A stretch of 42,368 nucleotides of DNA from Poronia punctata (Eukaryota; Ascomycota; Sordariomycetes; Xylariales; Xylariaceae): the NCBI GenBank assembly GCA_022579005.1, contig MU401735.1:1-42368 (forward strand), given 5' to 3'. Under the pieces are notes generated by a model. It was not told the origin of the DNA, did not search any database, and was given only the letters and a program-made list of their open reading frames with translations. Positions 1 to 9,328 of the stretch are shown in pieces; the first letter of the stretch is position 1; each line of letters begins with the position of its first letter. Position numbers and translations under genes: made by a program.

Positions 1-120
1 ATAAAGCTTAAAGTTAAAGTACTTAGCTTTATTTAATTTATATATATAAGTACTTTTTATACTTTTTAATATATATAAAGCTTATAAAAAATATACAATT
101 ATTTTAAACTTCCCTTTATA
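1..120. repeat. Tail of an AT-rich, RIP-like block
   Basis: The first ~120 bases are almost pure A/T, with a few remaining G/C in AAGCTT and AGTACTT contexts. This texture matches the long block from 19.24 kb onward and changes abruptly to balanced sequence at about 120. No coding potential is visible. It is probably the edge of another degraded transposon block; its extent to the left is outside the window. Confidence 0.7.
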
Positions 121-3100
121 GCATTTTAACTGCAAATCGTAGTCAGGCTGCTACTAAGGAACAGGAGAAAGCACACTTAAGTTAATCAAAAGGCAATAGA
201 CGGGAACAATAGCGTGGGAAACACTCGGCAGACTTGGCCTTGCCGTTCGTTTGACGGTACTGGCCAGTATTTGGAGGACCCGAGTCCAAAGTCTGGTTGT
301 GGTTTTAGTTGCAGATGCAGATGCAGATGCAACCAGGACAGGGCAGGATGCCACGGTGAAGGTCAGGTCGCAAGATCACGGGGGGGAAGCGGCGCTGCAT
401 AAGACTTGCAGTCTCGGTAGCTAATGACGGTTTAGGATGCTGGAGACTAGACACCATGTAAAAAGTATGGATGATAGCTGGCTACTGTTGGGTGATGAAA
501 GCATGTGGGGTGAGTGGAGTATGAGGATGAATAAGACAATCCATGTAGCTCGCCAAACAGGTATCCCTTGGTTTGGGTAGGAATTAGGTATTGGAGTAGG
601 TATGGTATCTCCATTTATGTACCTAGGTTTGATGTTGTCTGTATATGTGCATGTAATCTAGTCTAGTCCACACACTCAACACCATCCGTCTGTACATGTA
701 TGATGTATGTAGGGAGGGAGAACGCATACAATGTAGCGGTTACCTTATTAGCTATCTATGCAGCCTGCTTGTTGCTAAATGCCAGATAGGCCAAGCTATA
801 TCGGGACTTGGGTAGATTATAAGGTTAACTAACTACCTGGTAGAAGGCAAGTGAGTATGTATCTAGCGACGGCAAGATGGTCATGGCACTCTATCGGAAA
901 TAGCGTCCGGGTTCTGATTATTGTCCAAGTTTCCCGTGTCGAACGTGTTACGTAGGTAATTTTTATGCGTCCTGTCCCTTGTATATCTCATTGAATAGTG
1001 TCTTCCCGCCTACGGAATCGTACTCGTCTATCATCATACAAAAATCCGTATTTGAGTGATGGGAGCCGGATACGTGCCGTCCAACCCGTTCAGACTACGT
1101 AACTAGGCTACGGTGCCCCCTGGGAACTAGGCTACGGTGCCCCCTGGGAACTAGGCAAATATGATCGGAAGCGGCATATCTTGACAATAATTACTCCTAG
1201 GTTAGATACCTCCTCGTGTTCACACACTTGGCCAAGAGACCATAATCTGGAACCTAGGTGGTATTAATGCGCTACATTACCTCCTAATATCGGGGTAGGA
1301 CAGTCCAATAAGTAGAAGGGAGGACATTTGCTGGTTAACCTGATACACGCAGACCTAGTGTGATATGACCAGGGCTTGGTATCCAGACATAGAAATATAT
1401 ATATCCAACCCTTGATGCTTTTTCCCGTTAGTAATGCTTGAAGTAATTTCATCCTCCCTGTCGACCCTCACAATCCTACCTGATCTAGTTGGAGCTCTTG
1501 GTTTGAAAATGACATGGTCACCAATAGCTCTCTGGTTCGATGACGGTAGCTCCGAGGACATTTTCAAAGCTCCATATACAGCTTTGACAGGAACAGACAA
1601 CATACTGTAGCTTGTGGCGGCTTGTGTTTATGGTGGGTAAATCGAACCCGGGACATAAATAGACGTGAAGAACCGCGACTGGCTGGAATAAGTAAGTTTC
1701 TACCTGTCAAACATACATGGCCTGCCGGCCAACCGGCTCCGGTTGTGATTCCAATTGGTGGCCATTAGACAGCAACATTGTGTTATAAGTAGGTAGGTAG
1801 CAGATAGGGTCATTTCAACATGGGCGTGAGACAGAGAAGATGCGGCGTCAATATTCTGCGTTGTGTACCTTTGTAGTAAATAAGTAAAGGTTAGGTGATA
1901 ATTCCAGAGTGTTCTGTTTGGCCTCGCTGTCTTGACAGTGAACCGTTGGCCGTTTCGCCATGGCGACGTATAGTGTCTGTAAAGCTGAAATGTCGCCGCT
2001 CTATATCCTGGTAGATTGCTTTATCTGTCATCTAAGCCGGGCTGGAGGCGAGTAATTGCAGACAGAACCTTGCGCGGCGTGGCCTACATACCATGTTATA
2101 CAGACTGTTGAGCACCGCATGTACATAGATCATAGATGGGCTATTAGATACATGGGCCTAGTAGTAAAGGTGCATATATGTAGGTCGTGGATGAAGCTGC
2201 ATGTTATAAAGGAGGTTGTACGAACCTGCAGGTGCGCTAAAAAGGCGCCTGAGTGTTGTCCAATCGCTCAGAATATTTGCAGATGTTCGTCTCTACTTTA
2301 GGTAAGTAGTAAGACTGCCTGCTTGCTCGAGCCTGCTTGGAAACGCCTGAAGTTAACTCCTACCGGAATAACTGGAAGAAAGAGCGACCAAGCTCTTACC
2401 TAACCTAGGTTACTCTCTTGCAAGCACTGGTGCAAACAGCTAGACGGGAAAATGTGCGTGGTTTCACTTTCACAGTAGGCGTGACTGCTTCTGGTGACTG
2501 CCCCGCTCACAAAAAGTGGTACTTGGGCAAGGGATGGGTTGTAGGTAAGTATCTACATGTTGCTGTCAGTAGGTCTCATACACAAGATTTGCCGACTAGG
2601 TTAGATAGGTAGGTATCAACACTTCTCGATCAAAAAGGGAGGATGAGACAGGGTGTGTCCCTAATAAGACATGCTGGACGTCCAACCCCTCGGCCTTATA
2701 TCAGCTTACACCAAGTGAGTTATGCAGCTTTTTACAGACCGGAAGATAATGCAGCTAGTTTAACAGCTAAGGATGGCGGTGCGATATACTCAGTAGCATC
2801 AAGAATTCGGTGGAATTAGAATAAAACCTTACGTACACGTACAACAGGTTCTTCCACTAGGCTGGTCGATAAGGTTATTTGGTAGCGAGGTTCAACGGTT
2901 TGGAGGGGGCAGGCTCGGGAGACGTGGAGGCAAGGACGGCCATTGCGCCGCCCTATCGAATAGTTGATCTTCAACCAACCAAAACCAATGAAGTACCTGC
3001 TGGGGAAGGTCGCGCCAACACTCGAATCAGCGCTGGCTCTAAATCGTGCAAACCCGACCCGACAGCCTTGACAATGCACGCCGTTGACTCGTTGGGCATC

Positions 3101-3480
3101 GAGGCGCCCTTGACGCTGGGCCCCACTGCTTCGTGACTGCATCTGTACAACACATCGACTACACACCACCTTCTGGATGAGCCAAGCAAGCGTGTCAATA
3201 GCGTCTACCTACATCATGCACATGAATACGTGAATACACGAAACGCCCACTTTCCCATCTTGCGCAAAAGATGCTGCGTGAAATCAGACCATTTCCATAT
3301 AATACCATTTCTGGCTGGTAGATCGCCATCTCTGGAGTTTCTATCCCGTCATTTTGACGCCTAGGATTTGGAAGAAAAAGAAGGTGCATCGCATGGTCTC
3401 TGCCGCGACATGGGGCATTACCACAGCTCCACGTACCCAATGTAGGCTACCAGGCCCAAAGTCTAGAGAGCTTGGCCCCT
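121..3480. other. Intergenic region, no recognisable gene
   Basis: This 3.4 kb has normal base composition but no ORF that resembles a known family or that can be joined by splice sites into a longer protein. The longest open stretches (117 aa minus at 2816-3169; 82 aa minus at 1355-1603; 85 aa plus at 2879-3136) overlap one another on opposite strands and show no motifs. TAGGTA-type motifs are frequent, for example at 1790-1800, 2540-2550 and 2605-2615. I saw no tRNA. The 3' UTR of the prefoldin gene probably occupies the right edge. Confidence 0.6.
1101..1156. repeat. 24-bp tandem duplication, 2.3 copies
   Basis: Two perfect 24-bp copies (1101-1124 and 1125-1148), each beginning AACTAGGCTACGGTGCCCCC, are followed by the first eight bases of a third. 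Perfect identity suggests a recent replication-slippage duplication. No gene overlaps it. Confidence 0.95.
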
Positions 3481-4308
3481 TCAAGACTGAACAACTTGAA
3501 TGTTATTCTTTTTCTGAAGATATTGTTGTAACTTTAGCTGACGATCTGATCTGAACTGGAAGACGATCGGGAGGGGAAAAGGTGGGTTGAGCATCTCAGT
3601 TGTCTTAACCCTCGTCACAGAAAAAAAGACCAAGCTTACCTTCCATTTTTCTAAATCATCCTGCTTGGACTTGTATTGCTTGACCAGGTCGTCCAGTACC
3701 TTCTTCAACCCGTCGGCGTTTGTCTTGAGAGCAGGTACAACATCCTTGACTGTCCTCTCTACAAGCACGCCGTTGATCATACGAAAACACTTGCGGTCAT
3801 CTGATAAGGGTCCTAACGTCTCCAAAACAAGCCTATGCCGTCATTCAATGCGTAAGCAGAACATCCATGAACAGGGAATTTTATTTCCCTCATCACATAA
3901 CTGCGGGATACGAAGCGGTGAACTCGAATGTGAAACGAGGCGGTGAAGCTTCAGGCATACGCTAGAAAACACCACCCTCGGAAATGGCTTTGAAGCTATA
4001 CGGAGCATACTGGACACTCCGGGGTCATGACGATGATTATGATACAAGGATAAATTGGTTGCCGTGGGGGTGCAAGAGAAAGAAGAGGGGTGACTGACTT
4101 GTGCTCCTCGGCTTCCTGCTCAACGTCACCGATCTTTTGCGCAAGTTGCTGCAACGTATTCTTATAATTCGAATACGTTGCTTGTAGCTCTGATGACCGG
4201 TTAGCGTAGTTTTCATTATACATGGGTAAATAGACCTGATTTTCATCCCTTGTCTCACACAGCTCGCTTACCTTGCTGCTTCTTGGGGGGGACTGTTTTT
4301 GAAGCCAT
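3481..4308 (-). CDS. PFD2: Prefoldin subunit 2 (four exons, 117 aa)
   Basis: Beta-type subunit of the hexameric prefoldin (GimC) co-chaperone, which captures nascent actin and tubulin in the cytosol and passes them to the CCT/TRiC chaperonin. Exons on the minus strand: 4308-4272, 4189-4099, 3832-3640 and 3513-3481; all introns start GT and end AG. The protein starts MASKTVPPKKQQELQATY. It has an N-terminal coiled-coil helix (about residues 13-45, LQQLAQKIGDVEQEAEEHK), the hairpin core DDRKCFRMINGVLVERTVKD (about 52-71) and a C-terminal helix ending EKWKKKNNIQVVQS. The core motif and the length (about 110-120 aa) fit family members such as yeast Gim4. The start is the only Met in exon 1 that gives this N-terminus. 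It is divergently arranged with CMC2, with 400 bp between the start codons. The last intron is 126 nt and open in frame, so its retention would still give a protein. Confidence 0.95.
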
Positions 4309-4708
4309 ATTTTGTTCGGTTGGCAAAGCACTGCCTTTATTGTATAATTTATCTCCGGACTCGGGCGAATAAAAAGGGGTGAGATGTTGAAGAAGACGTA
4401 GTAATGAATGTGCTTTCCTTTGGCTGGCATCTGCTTCAATTCTCCAGGCTTGCAGTGCACTTTACCTTTACGCTAGGTTACCTAATTGGATGGCTTGTCC
4501 TTGACTTGGAGGGGTTTTGCGGAGGCAAATTGTGGTCCATGCTTTCCGCTTTGAACCAATGCAAACCACCTAACCTAACCTAAAGTCACTAGACTACGAG
4601 TAGGTTAAACAAGTAGATACCCGCCAACTGTAAATTGCTGAGATTTGTCCATGCCAACACCTGATGGTACTCTATCCCGTCAGCCTATTAAGGGATCTCT
4701 AAGTCAAG
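4309..4708. promoter_or_regulatory. Shared divergent promoter region of PFD2 and CMC2
   Basis: The 400 bp between two divergent start codons must hold both promoters and both 5' UTRs. CCAAT-box sequences are visible in both orientations (ATTGG at 4484-4488, CCAAT at 4556-4560), along with a CCTAACCTAACCTAA stretch near 4569-4583. No clear TATA box was seen. That CCAAT is bound by the HAP/NF-Y complex is known for fungi; its use here is inference. Confidence 0.5.
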
Positions 4709-5038
4709 ATGCATCCTCACTTGCACACCAAGGACAATACAGGTATGCTAATACATTGTCTGCGGGCCAATTTCCACCAGCCTGCTGTGTAAGCGCGCCT
4801 TAGGTTGACTTATCTCTCCCACTCTCTAGCATGCGAAGAGATCATGACTGCCCTTGAGGAATGCCATGAGCGTGGGTTCCTGTGGAAGTCGATGGGCATG
4901 TGCAACGATACAAAACACAAGGTCACTCTATGTTTACGAGCCGAGCGACTTAAACGGTCGGCTGCGAACCGGGAAGCGGCCAAAATCAAGCGCGAAAGGG
5001 TAAAGGCGATGTGGGCCGATGTCGAAGCAAACTCGTGA
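4709..5038 (+). CDS. CMC2: COX assembly mitochondrial protein Cmc2 (two exons, 80 aa)
   Basis: Twin CX9C protein of the mitochondrial intermembrane space, needed for cytochrome c oxidase biogenesis and copper handling and imported by the Mia40 disulfide relay. Exon 1 is 4709-4742 and exon 2 is 4830-5038; the 87-bp intron runs GTATGC...CTCTAG. The spliced protein starts MHPHLHTKDNTACEEIM. It carries two C-X9-C pairs, CEEIMTALEEC (residues 13-23) and CNDTKHKVTLC (33-43), followed by a basic helix (LKRSAANREAAKIKRERVKA). The MHPHL start is a hallmark of Cmc2 orthologues and fixes the start codon, which only splicing reveals. Size and cysteine spacing match the family, so it is unlikely to be Cmc1. 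It is divergent from PFD2 and convergent with the TMEM14 gene. Confidence 0.95.
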
Positions 5039-5387
5039 GCAAAACGTCCCAACGAAGCCTGCTACATTAAACACGCAGTATATCTACGATAGTCCAATGC
5101 GTTGTTTGAATGGGGTGTACGACAATAGAAAGTATGGAGTTGCAATACTTGGAAACATGGGATGGCATGGCGTTTCGGAAGATCGAGCGGCGAATATAGG
5201 CGACACTTTCTCAAACTACTTTCTAGTAGCATACGACTCCCACGAACAATCACCGTCTTCGAAACTATTGGAGCCAATGCCCGCCACAGTCGCATGTCAC
5301 ATTTGGCCCGACCGATTCATATTTTTGATGCGCGCAGTGCTGTCTATTCTGCCCTTTCCTACCACCGAAAACCGATGCTTGTTTCCA
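5039..5387. other. Short convergent intergenic spacer
   Basis: These 349 bp lie between the stop codons of CMC2 (plus) and the TMEM14 gene (minus) and presumably contain both 3' UTRs. Open frames crossing the spacer on both strands have no family resemblance and overlap the spliced genes, so they are not called. No strong terminator or repeat is visible. Confidence 0.6.
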
Positions 5388-5786
5388 TTACAATGCCGCC
5401 CTGAAGGCGTTGCCAAAAGTGTAGAGGCCAAAGATCGAGATCAAACTGAGGACTGTCGGAACAGGCTTGCGGAGGCGAATAGCTCGGGGGATCGAGGAGC
5501 CACCTAGGATGACAGATGCCAATAGAGCAAGCTCGACGCCGTAAGGCTGGCGCGTCTGCTGGCGGTAGCCGCCAATTCCGTCTACAATTGAGAAGATTAG
5601 TACCTATCATCGGCCGATCTTGTAAAGCTTCTTGCTATTCATCGCTACAAACGTACACAGGAGACCAACGGTCACGCCGGCGGCTACGGAGGGCACCGAA
5701 CCGGTCCGGACATAGCCCATGGTGCCACCTCCTGCGGTCAAGGCACCGAGTACATAAGCGATATTTTCTAAAGACTGCCGGAGCAT
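5388..5786 (-). CDS. TMEM14 family small membrane protein (two exons, 107 aa)
   Basis: Small hydrophobic protein of the TMEM14/UPF0136 family, whose members lie in mitochondrial or other internal membranes; in mammals TMEM14C is linked to porphyrin transport, while the fungal role is poorly defined. Exon 1 is 5786-5657, exon 2 is 5581-5388, and the 75-bp intron runs GTACGT...TTGTAG with a TACTAAT branch motif. Family signatures are GYVRTGSVPSVAAGV (about residues 24-38), GIGGYRQQTRQPYGVEL (about 45-61), GGSSIPRAIRLRKPVP (about 70-85) and the ending FGLYTFGNAFRAAL. Three or four transmembrane segments are expected from the Gly/Ala/Leu-rich stretches. The ATG at 5786 is the first in frame, with an in-frame stop upstream. 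A GTAAGC just upstream leaves a small chance of an extra 5' exon. Confidence 0.92.
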
Positions 5787-6407
5787 ATTAGCACTCTCTA
5801 CGGAACAATTGGGGTTTGTACTTGCTTACCATGTCTAATTAAGTTTATATATATTAAACGTATGCTGGACTTGTACAAATTGATGTTGACAAGATATTGG
5901 TCAATGTCTCCAGGTTAATAGAGAGCTGCAACAAATGAACGCTGACAACCTCCGTAGAAGGCACGGAATCCGATGGTGAACAAGGCCGAGGGTGTGCGGA
6001 GCCCACCAATGACGCTGACCGACACGCTTGTCCAAATAGGTACTAGCGGAACTACGGAACCTAACTTCATTAATTAACGGTGGACAAATGTGGCTAAAAA
6101 CTCTCTTTACTAGCCACGGCCGAGAGCTTCAAGCTGGTCTCTGATTCGTCACAAGTTCCCCAGATCAGGCACTTTCTGGAGAAGTACCTGTACCTTGTAG
6201 TTGTAGCTTTCGTGTCCATTCGCCCTGTAGACTACAGTTGTAGAGCTGGAAGATAATGGTCTCGAAGACAGACAACGCTCCCAAGAGCAAGGTCCAACAA
6301 CTTCCGACTTGACAAGCCTGAGCGTCGACTTTCGTTTTCATTGCATCCGATAAAGAACAAGCACCGCGACCATTCGAAATACCGAAGCGGACAAAATAAC
6401 GATCGCA
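5787..6407. promoter_or_regulatory. Divergent promoter region of the TMEM14 gene and OST2
   Basis: These 621 bp separate two divergent start codons and should contain both promoters. A TATA-like stretch TTTATATATATTAAA lies at about 5843-5857, roughly 60 bp upstream of the TMEM14 start; it is nearly symmetrical and could serve either strand. No other gene or repeat is evident. Confidence 0.45.
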
Positions 6408-7208
6408 ATGGCTCCTAAGAAGGCCGCGTCGGCCTCTGCTGGTCAAGCTACCACAAGCGCATCATCCACATCCACATCCGTCCCTGCCTCTACATCAACC
6501 TCCTCGTCGTCGTCGTCGTCGAGCGCCTCGTCCAAACAGATGGACAAGATTGCGCTTAACATCTTCCAGCACTACCAGAAGACGACACCACAGCGCACAA
6601 AACTTATCGATGCCTTCATGGTCTTTCTCGTCATCGCCGGCGGCTTGCAATTCGCGTACTGTGTCCTGGCGGGGAACTACGTACGTCTTCCACTTCCAAC
6701 CATGATGATCGGAACTATGAGGGAATAGCAATGGATTGGGAATCTCTGGTGGATGGATAGTTATGCTAATACGTGGTTTGGTTCAATTAGCCTTTCAACG
6801 CTTTCCTTTCGGGCTTTTCCGCTACCGTCGGACAGTTCGTTCTTACAGGTATGCTCCGTCTACCATAACTTGCCCGTCGCCAGGGTGCCCGTCTACGACT
6901 ATTTGCTTTTACCTCAAACAACAGGAGCACACAATGGGGCAGAAGCGACTCTAGAAGGGACCAGATACTAATAGGTGACGACAGCATCCCTGCGCATCCA
7001 AACCACCGAAGCCAACAAATCCGAGTTCCCGTCCGTATCACCAGAGAGGTCAGTGTCCTTCATATCACACAACTATGTTGATGCGTGTGCAAATATAAAA
7101 TTCGGAATTTACGGTCACTGACATGCTTTGTCCTTACACAGATCCTTTGCAGATTACGTTATCGGTAGTCTGATCCTGCATTTCTTCTGTATTAACTTTA
7201 TAAACTAA
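6408..7208 (+). CDS. OST2: Oligosaccharyltransferase subunit OST2/DAD1 (four exons, 153 aa)
   Basis: Essential small membrane subunit of the ER oligosaccharyltransferase complex, which transfers the dolichol-linked glycan to Asn-X-Ser/Thr sequons; it is the orthologue of metazoan DAD1. Exons are 6408-6680, 6791-6848, 6985-7048 and 7142-7208. Intron 2 has a TACTAATA branch motif just before its ACAG acceptor. The first 45 residues are Ser/Thr/Ala-rich with an eight-serine run (TCG/TCC codons). The conserved domain follows: KTTPQRTKLIDAFMVFL, a first membrane segment (about 69-89), the loop NYPFNAFLSGFSA, a second segment (about 95-113), LRIQTTEANKSEFPSVSPER (113-132) and a final hydrophobic segment ending FFCINFIN. 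The PFNAFLSGF, NK-F-SPER and FAD motifs are diagnostic. It is longer than human DAD1 (113 aa) only through the low-complexity N-terminus. It is convergent with GRASP. Confidence 0.97.
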
Positions 7209-7550
7209 AGGCTGGACGGTGGTGGGAAGGGGACCAAAAATGGAATAAAGACGCAACAGAAAGGAACAGGGCGTGTATTTGTACACAAACAAAACAAACA
7301 TTCAGGGGAAACCAACAAGTCAGGAGGTTCCCGGAGATATCCACAAACAAAGAATTACCAGAGCCTTGTTTATGGCGTAGATGTACAGCTAAATAGCGAT
7401 GACTTCTGACAGCAAAATAACTTTGATAAGAAGGCCACCACGGAGAGACTGTTAAGGTCATTTACTTGTTCACCTCATGAATTGCATATCATACCACACC
7501 TCTGCAGGCTTTAAAGATGATATATTGATCAAAGTATGACGGGCTATTTA
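7209..7550. other. Convergent spacer between OST2 and GRASP
   Basis: These 342 bp between two stop codons should hold the 3' UTRs of both genes. An 87-aa minus-strand open frame (7198-7461) overlaps the OST2 stop and has no family resemblance. I saw nothing else. Confidence 0.55.
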
Positions 7551-8843
7551 TTATGAGCTCTCCTCGTTCTCAACCGCAGCAGCCGGTGACTCCGCCTTTG
7601 GAGGTGGCGGTCCCGAAGCCCTAGGTGGCCCACCGCCGGCTTTCGGTGGTGGAGGAGGGGGAGTCTTGCTCGCCGAGATATGACCATCCAACGCCCTACT
7701 CTTCTTCTCTTCCTCAGCCAGGTAATCATCCATAAGCCTATTCGGACCCTGACCCTGACCTCTCTCTTTCTTCTTGCCCCGAGGCGGGGCGCTCGTACCT
7801 CCGGCAGCAGGCGGCGGGGGCGTGACCAACTGCGCAGGGACAAGGAACCCGGCCCCTTGAGCCTGCGAGCCCGGATGGCTGCTCGTGGGCGCCGCATACG
7901 CATTACCGGCGGCAGAGGGGAAAGCCGAATCATTAGCTAGCGTGGCGAACTGGCCTTGGCCTTGGCCTTGCGCGGCTTGCGCGGCTTGCGCGGCTTGCGC
8001 GACATCACCGCCGTCGAACAGGGTCTCGCCAGGGGCCGAGACAGGTTCGTCAAGAGGCGCGGGGAGACGATGCAAGGCACCGAAACCGAGCACGCAACCG
8101 AGAGCGCCCTCGCCGCCCCAGTCACGCGACGGCACGATCTGTACCTCGCGCGTGACGTTGTACTCGTTATTATACACCCAGAGACGCAGGGGTCGGCCGA
8201 TGTAGTCGTCTACGAGCTCGCCTAGTCCGCCCTCGCCGTGGAGCATCGCGTCGGGCGTGCCGAGGATGTAGTCGCTGTAGGGCAGGAGGCCGGCTAGGTC
8301 GGCGGGCGAGTTGGCGGGTACGTCTAGGACGTGCCAGATTGTCGAGGCGAGGGATAGGGAGGCCCATTGGAGGGATAGGCCGAGGGAGCCGGTGGTGGAT
8401 GGCACGGGGATGTGGAGGACTCTGATGCGTTGGCCCTGGGGGGGGGGAGAGAGATGACATGTTAGCTTTCGTTTCGAAGAGGTTGAAATCGGGGGTGTTG
8501 TTAAACTAAGTACCTACCTTTGCGCTCCATAGACCTAGGGCTACGGTTCCTCCGGCGCAATTGCGCACCTCTTGCGCGAAGAGTCGCGGGTCTGGGTTAT
8601 CCTAGGTGAGTGCCCAACGTTTAGCAAAATCGTGCTGCTACCTATGGGGAGATGGGGTCATCTGATCCTATTTCGTACAATCATGCGCCCATTGATCCCA
8701 ACGATGAAGTCGAACCATGGCTCCACGGCCAATTCCAGATTCGTGTTGCGCAACACCTGGAACCCGTATTCCTGCCCTTCCCTCCGTTCCTGTTGGGAGC
8801 CGCCGTCGAGGCGGGAGAGGTAGCGGTTGAGAGCGTTGAACAT
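7551..8843 (-). CDS. GRH1: GRASP family Golgi reassembly-stacking protein, Grh1-like (three exons, 377 aa)
   Basis: Peripheral protein of the early secretory pathway (Golgi/ER exit sites), homologous to GRASP55/65 and yeast Grh1; it tethers membranes and supports unconventional secretion. Exons are 8843-8679, 8601-8518 and 8435-7551, with 77-bp and 82-bp introns. The N-terminus MFNALNRYLSRLDGG forms an amphipathic basic helix and lacks the Gly2 needed for myristoylation, as in Grh1. The tandem PDZ-like GRASP module covers about residues 24-205: YGFQVLRNTNLELAVEPWFD, INGRMIDNPD, GLWSAKGQRIRVLHIPV, then GSLGLSLQW, HVLDVPANSPADLAGLLPYS, LWVYNNEYNVTREV and GCVLGFGALHRLP. The remainder (about 220-377) is low-complexity: QAAQAAQAAQ and GQGQGQ runs, proline-rich blocks and a highly charged end. 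This resembles the SPR tail of GRASPs. Start context and length fit fungal orthologues. It is divergent from TGS1. Confidence 0.95.
7962..8001 (-). repeat. GCGGCTTGC nonanucleotide repeat inside GRASP
   Basis: About four imperfect tandem copies of GCGGCTTGC (plus-strand reading) encode the Ala-Gln-Ala run of the GRASP tail. Next to them, CTTGGC hexamers encode Gln-Gly-Gln-Gly. The reading frame is preserved because unit lengths are multiples of three. These are likely sites of length variation between strains. Confidence 0.85.
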
Positions 8844-9328
8844 GGTTTGTGTCGGGGGTTTTTTTTTTATATACGTGATTTCAACTTATCGTCTTCAATT
8901 TTTGCCTAATCATCTCATAAACCCCTGACAGGTATCGACGGGACTGTCTGAGACTCAAGACAAGTGGTCACTTTACAACATGCAAGTATCGGTACAAGCT
9001 TGCCTTGGCTTCATTCAGCCTTACCTTACCCCTTGTCGCAGTTACGTACTAAGTACTTGGCCTTAATGCCACCAACATCCACTAAGTAGGTTTCGGTACG
9101 TACCTGCCCGGGTACATGCAGGTTTAAACCTACATGCTTGTAGGAAACAGAGTTGAGGAAAGAAAAGCTTTAATGTCAACTGCTCTAGGTTTAACTTTTA
9201 CGATAGATTCATGCTCGGTTCTTCTCCCTATACTAGCGATTTTTAAAAAATCAAAGGGAAGAAATGAATGAATGAATGAAAACTTTATTTAGATCCCAGC
9301 AAACAAACGAGAGAAGTTGGGTTGAAAG
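8844..9328. promoter_or_regulatory. Divergent promoter region of GRASP and TGS1
   Basis: These 485 bp lie between two divergent start codons. They contain a T10 tract at 8860-8869, a perfect 12-bp palindrome AGGTTTAAACCT at 9120-9131 flanked on both sides by TACATGC, and an AATG tetranucleotide run near 9263-9280. Any regulatory role is inference. Confidence 0.45.

Noticed and set aside
1355..1603. 82-aa minus frame (LPSSNQRAIGDHVIFKPRAP) as a transposon remnant
   Set aside because: The composition is protein-like, but no catalytic motif or neighbouring retroelement sequence supports it.
1628..1655. Sequence resembling a tRNA 3' end or retroelement primer binding site (TGGTGGGTAAATCGAACCCG)
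   Set aside because: The T-arm does not pair in the correct register, no acceptor stem or anticodon arm is found, and no LTR lies beside it.
2816..3198. 117-aa and 75-aa minus frames opposite an 85-aa plus frame
   Set aside because: They are mutually overlapping, lack domain motifs and have no splice partners.
3996..4460. 154-aa minus-strand frame as a separate gene
   Set aside because: It is prefoldin exon 2 (SELQATYSNYKNTLQQLAQK) read through its flanking introns; splicing gives the true protein.
5019..5507. 162-aa plus-strand open frame
   Set aside because: It overlaps the CMC2 stop and the antisense of the TMEM14 exon. It has no family resemblance, while the spliced genes on both sides are clear.
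5460..5510. Apparent frameshift in the TMEM14 gene at a C run
   Set aside because: Recounting the run gives five C on the minus strand, which keeps SSIPRAIRLRKP in frame; the gene is intact.
5787..5835. Extra 5' exon for the TMEM14 gene using the GTAAGC near 5829
   Set aside because: The only in-frame acceptor would give an intron of about 34 nt, shorter than usual for these fungi.
7544..8460. Several 60-130 aa frames on both strands over the GRASP gene
   Set aside because: They are shadows of the GC-rich, low-complexity GRASP coding sequence in other frames.
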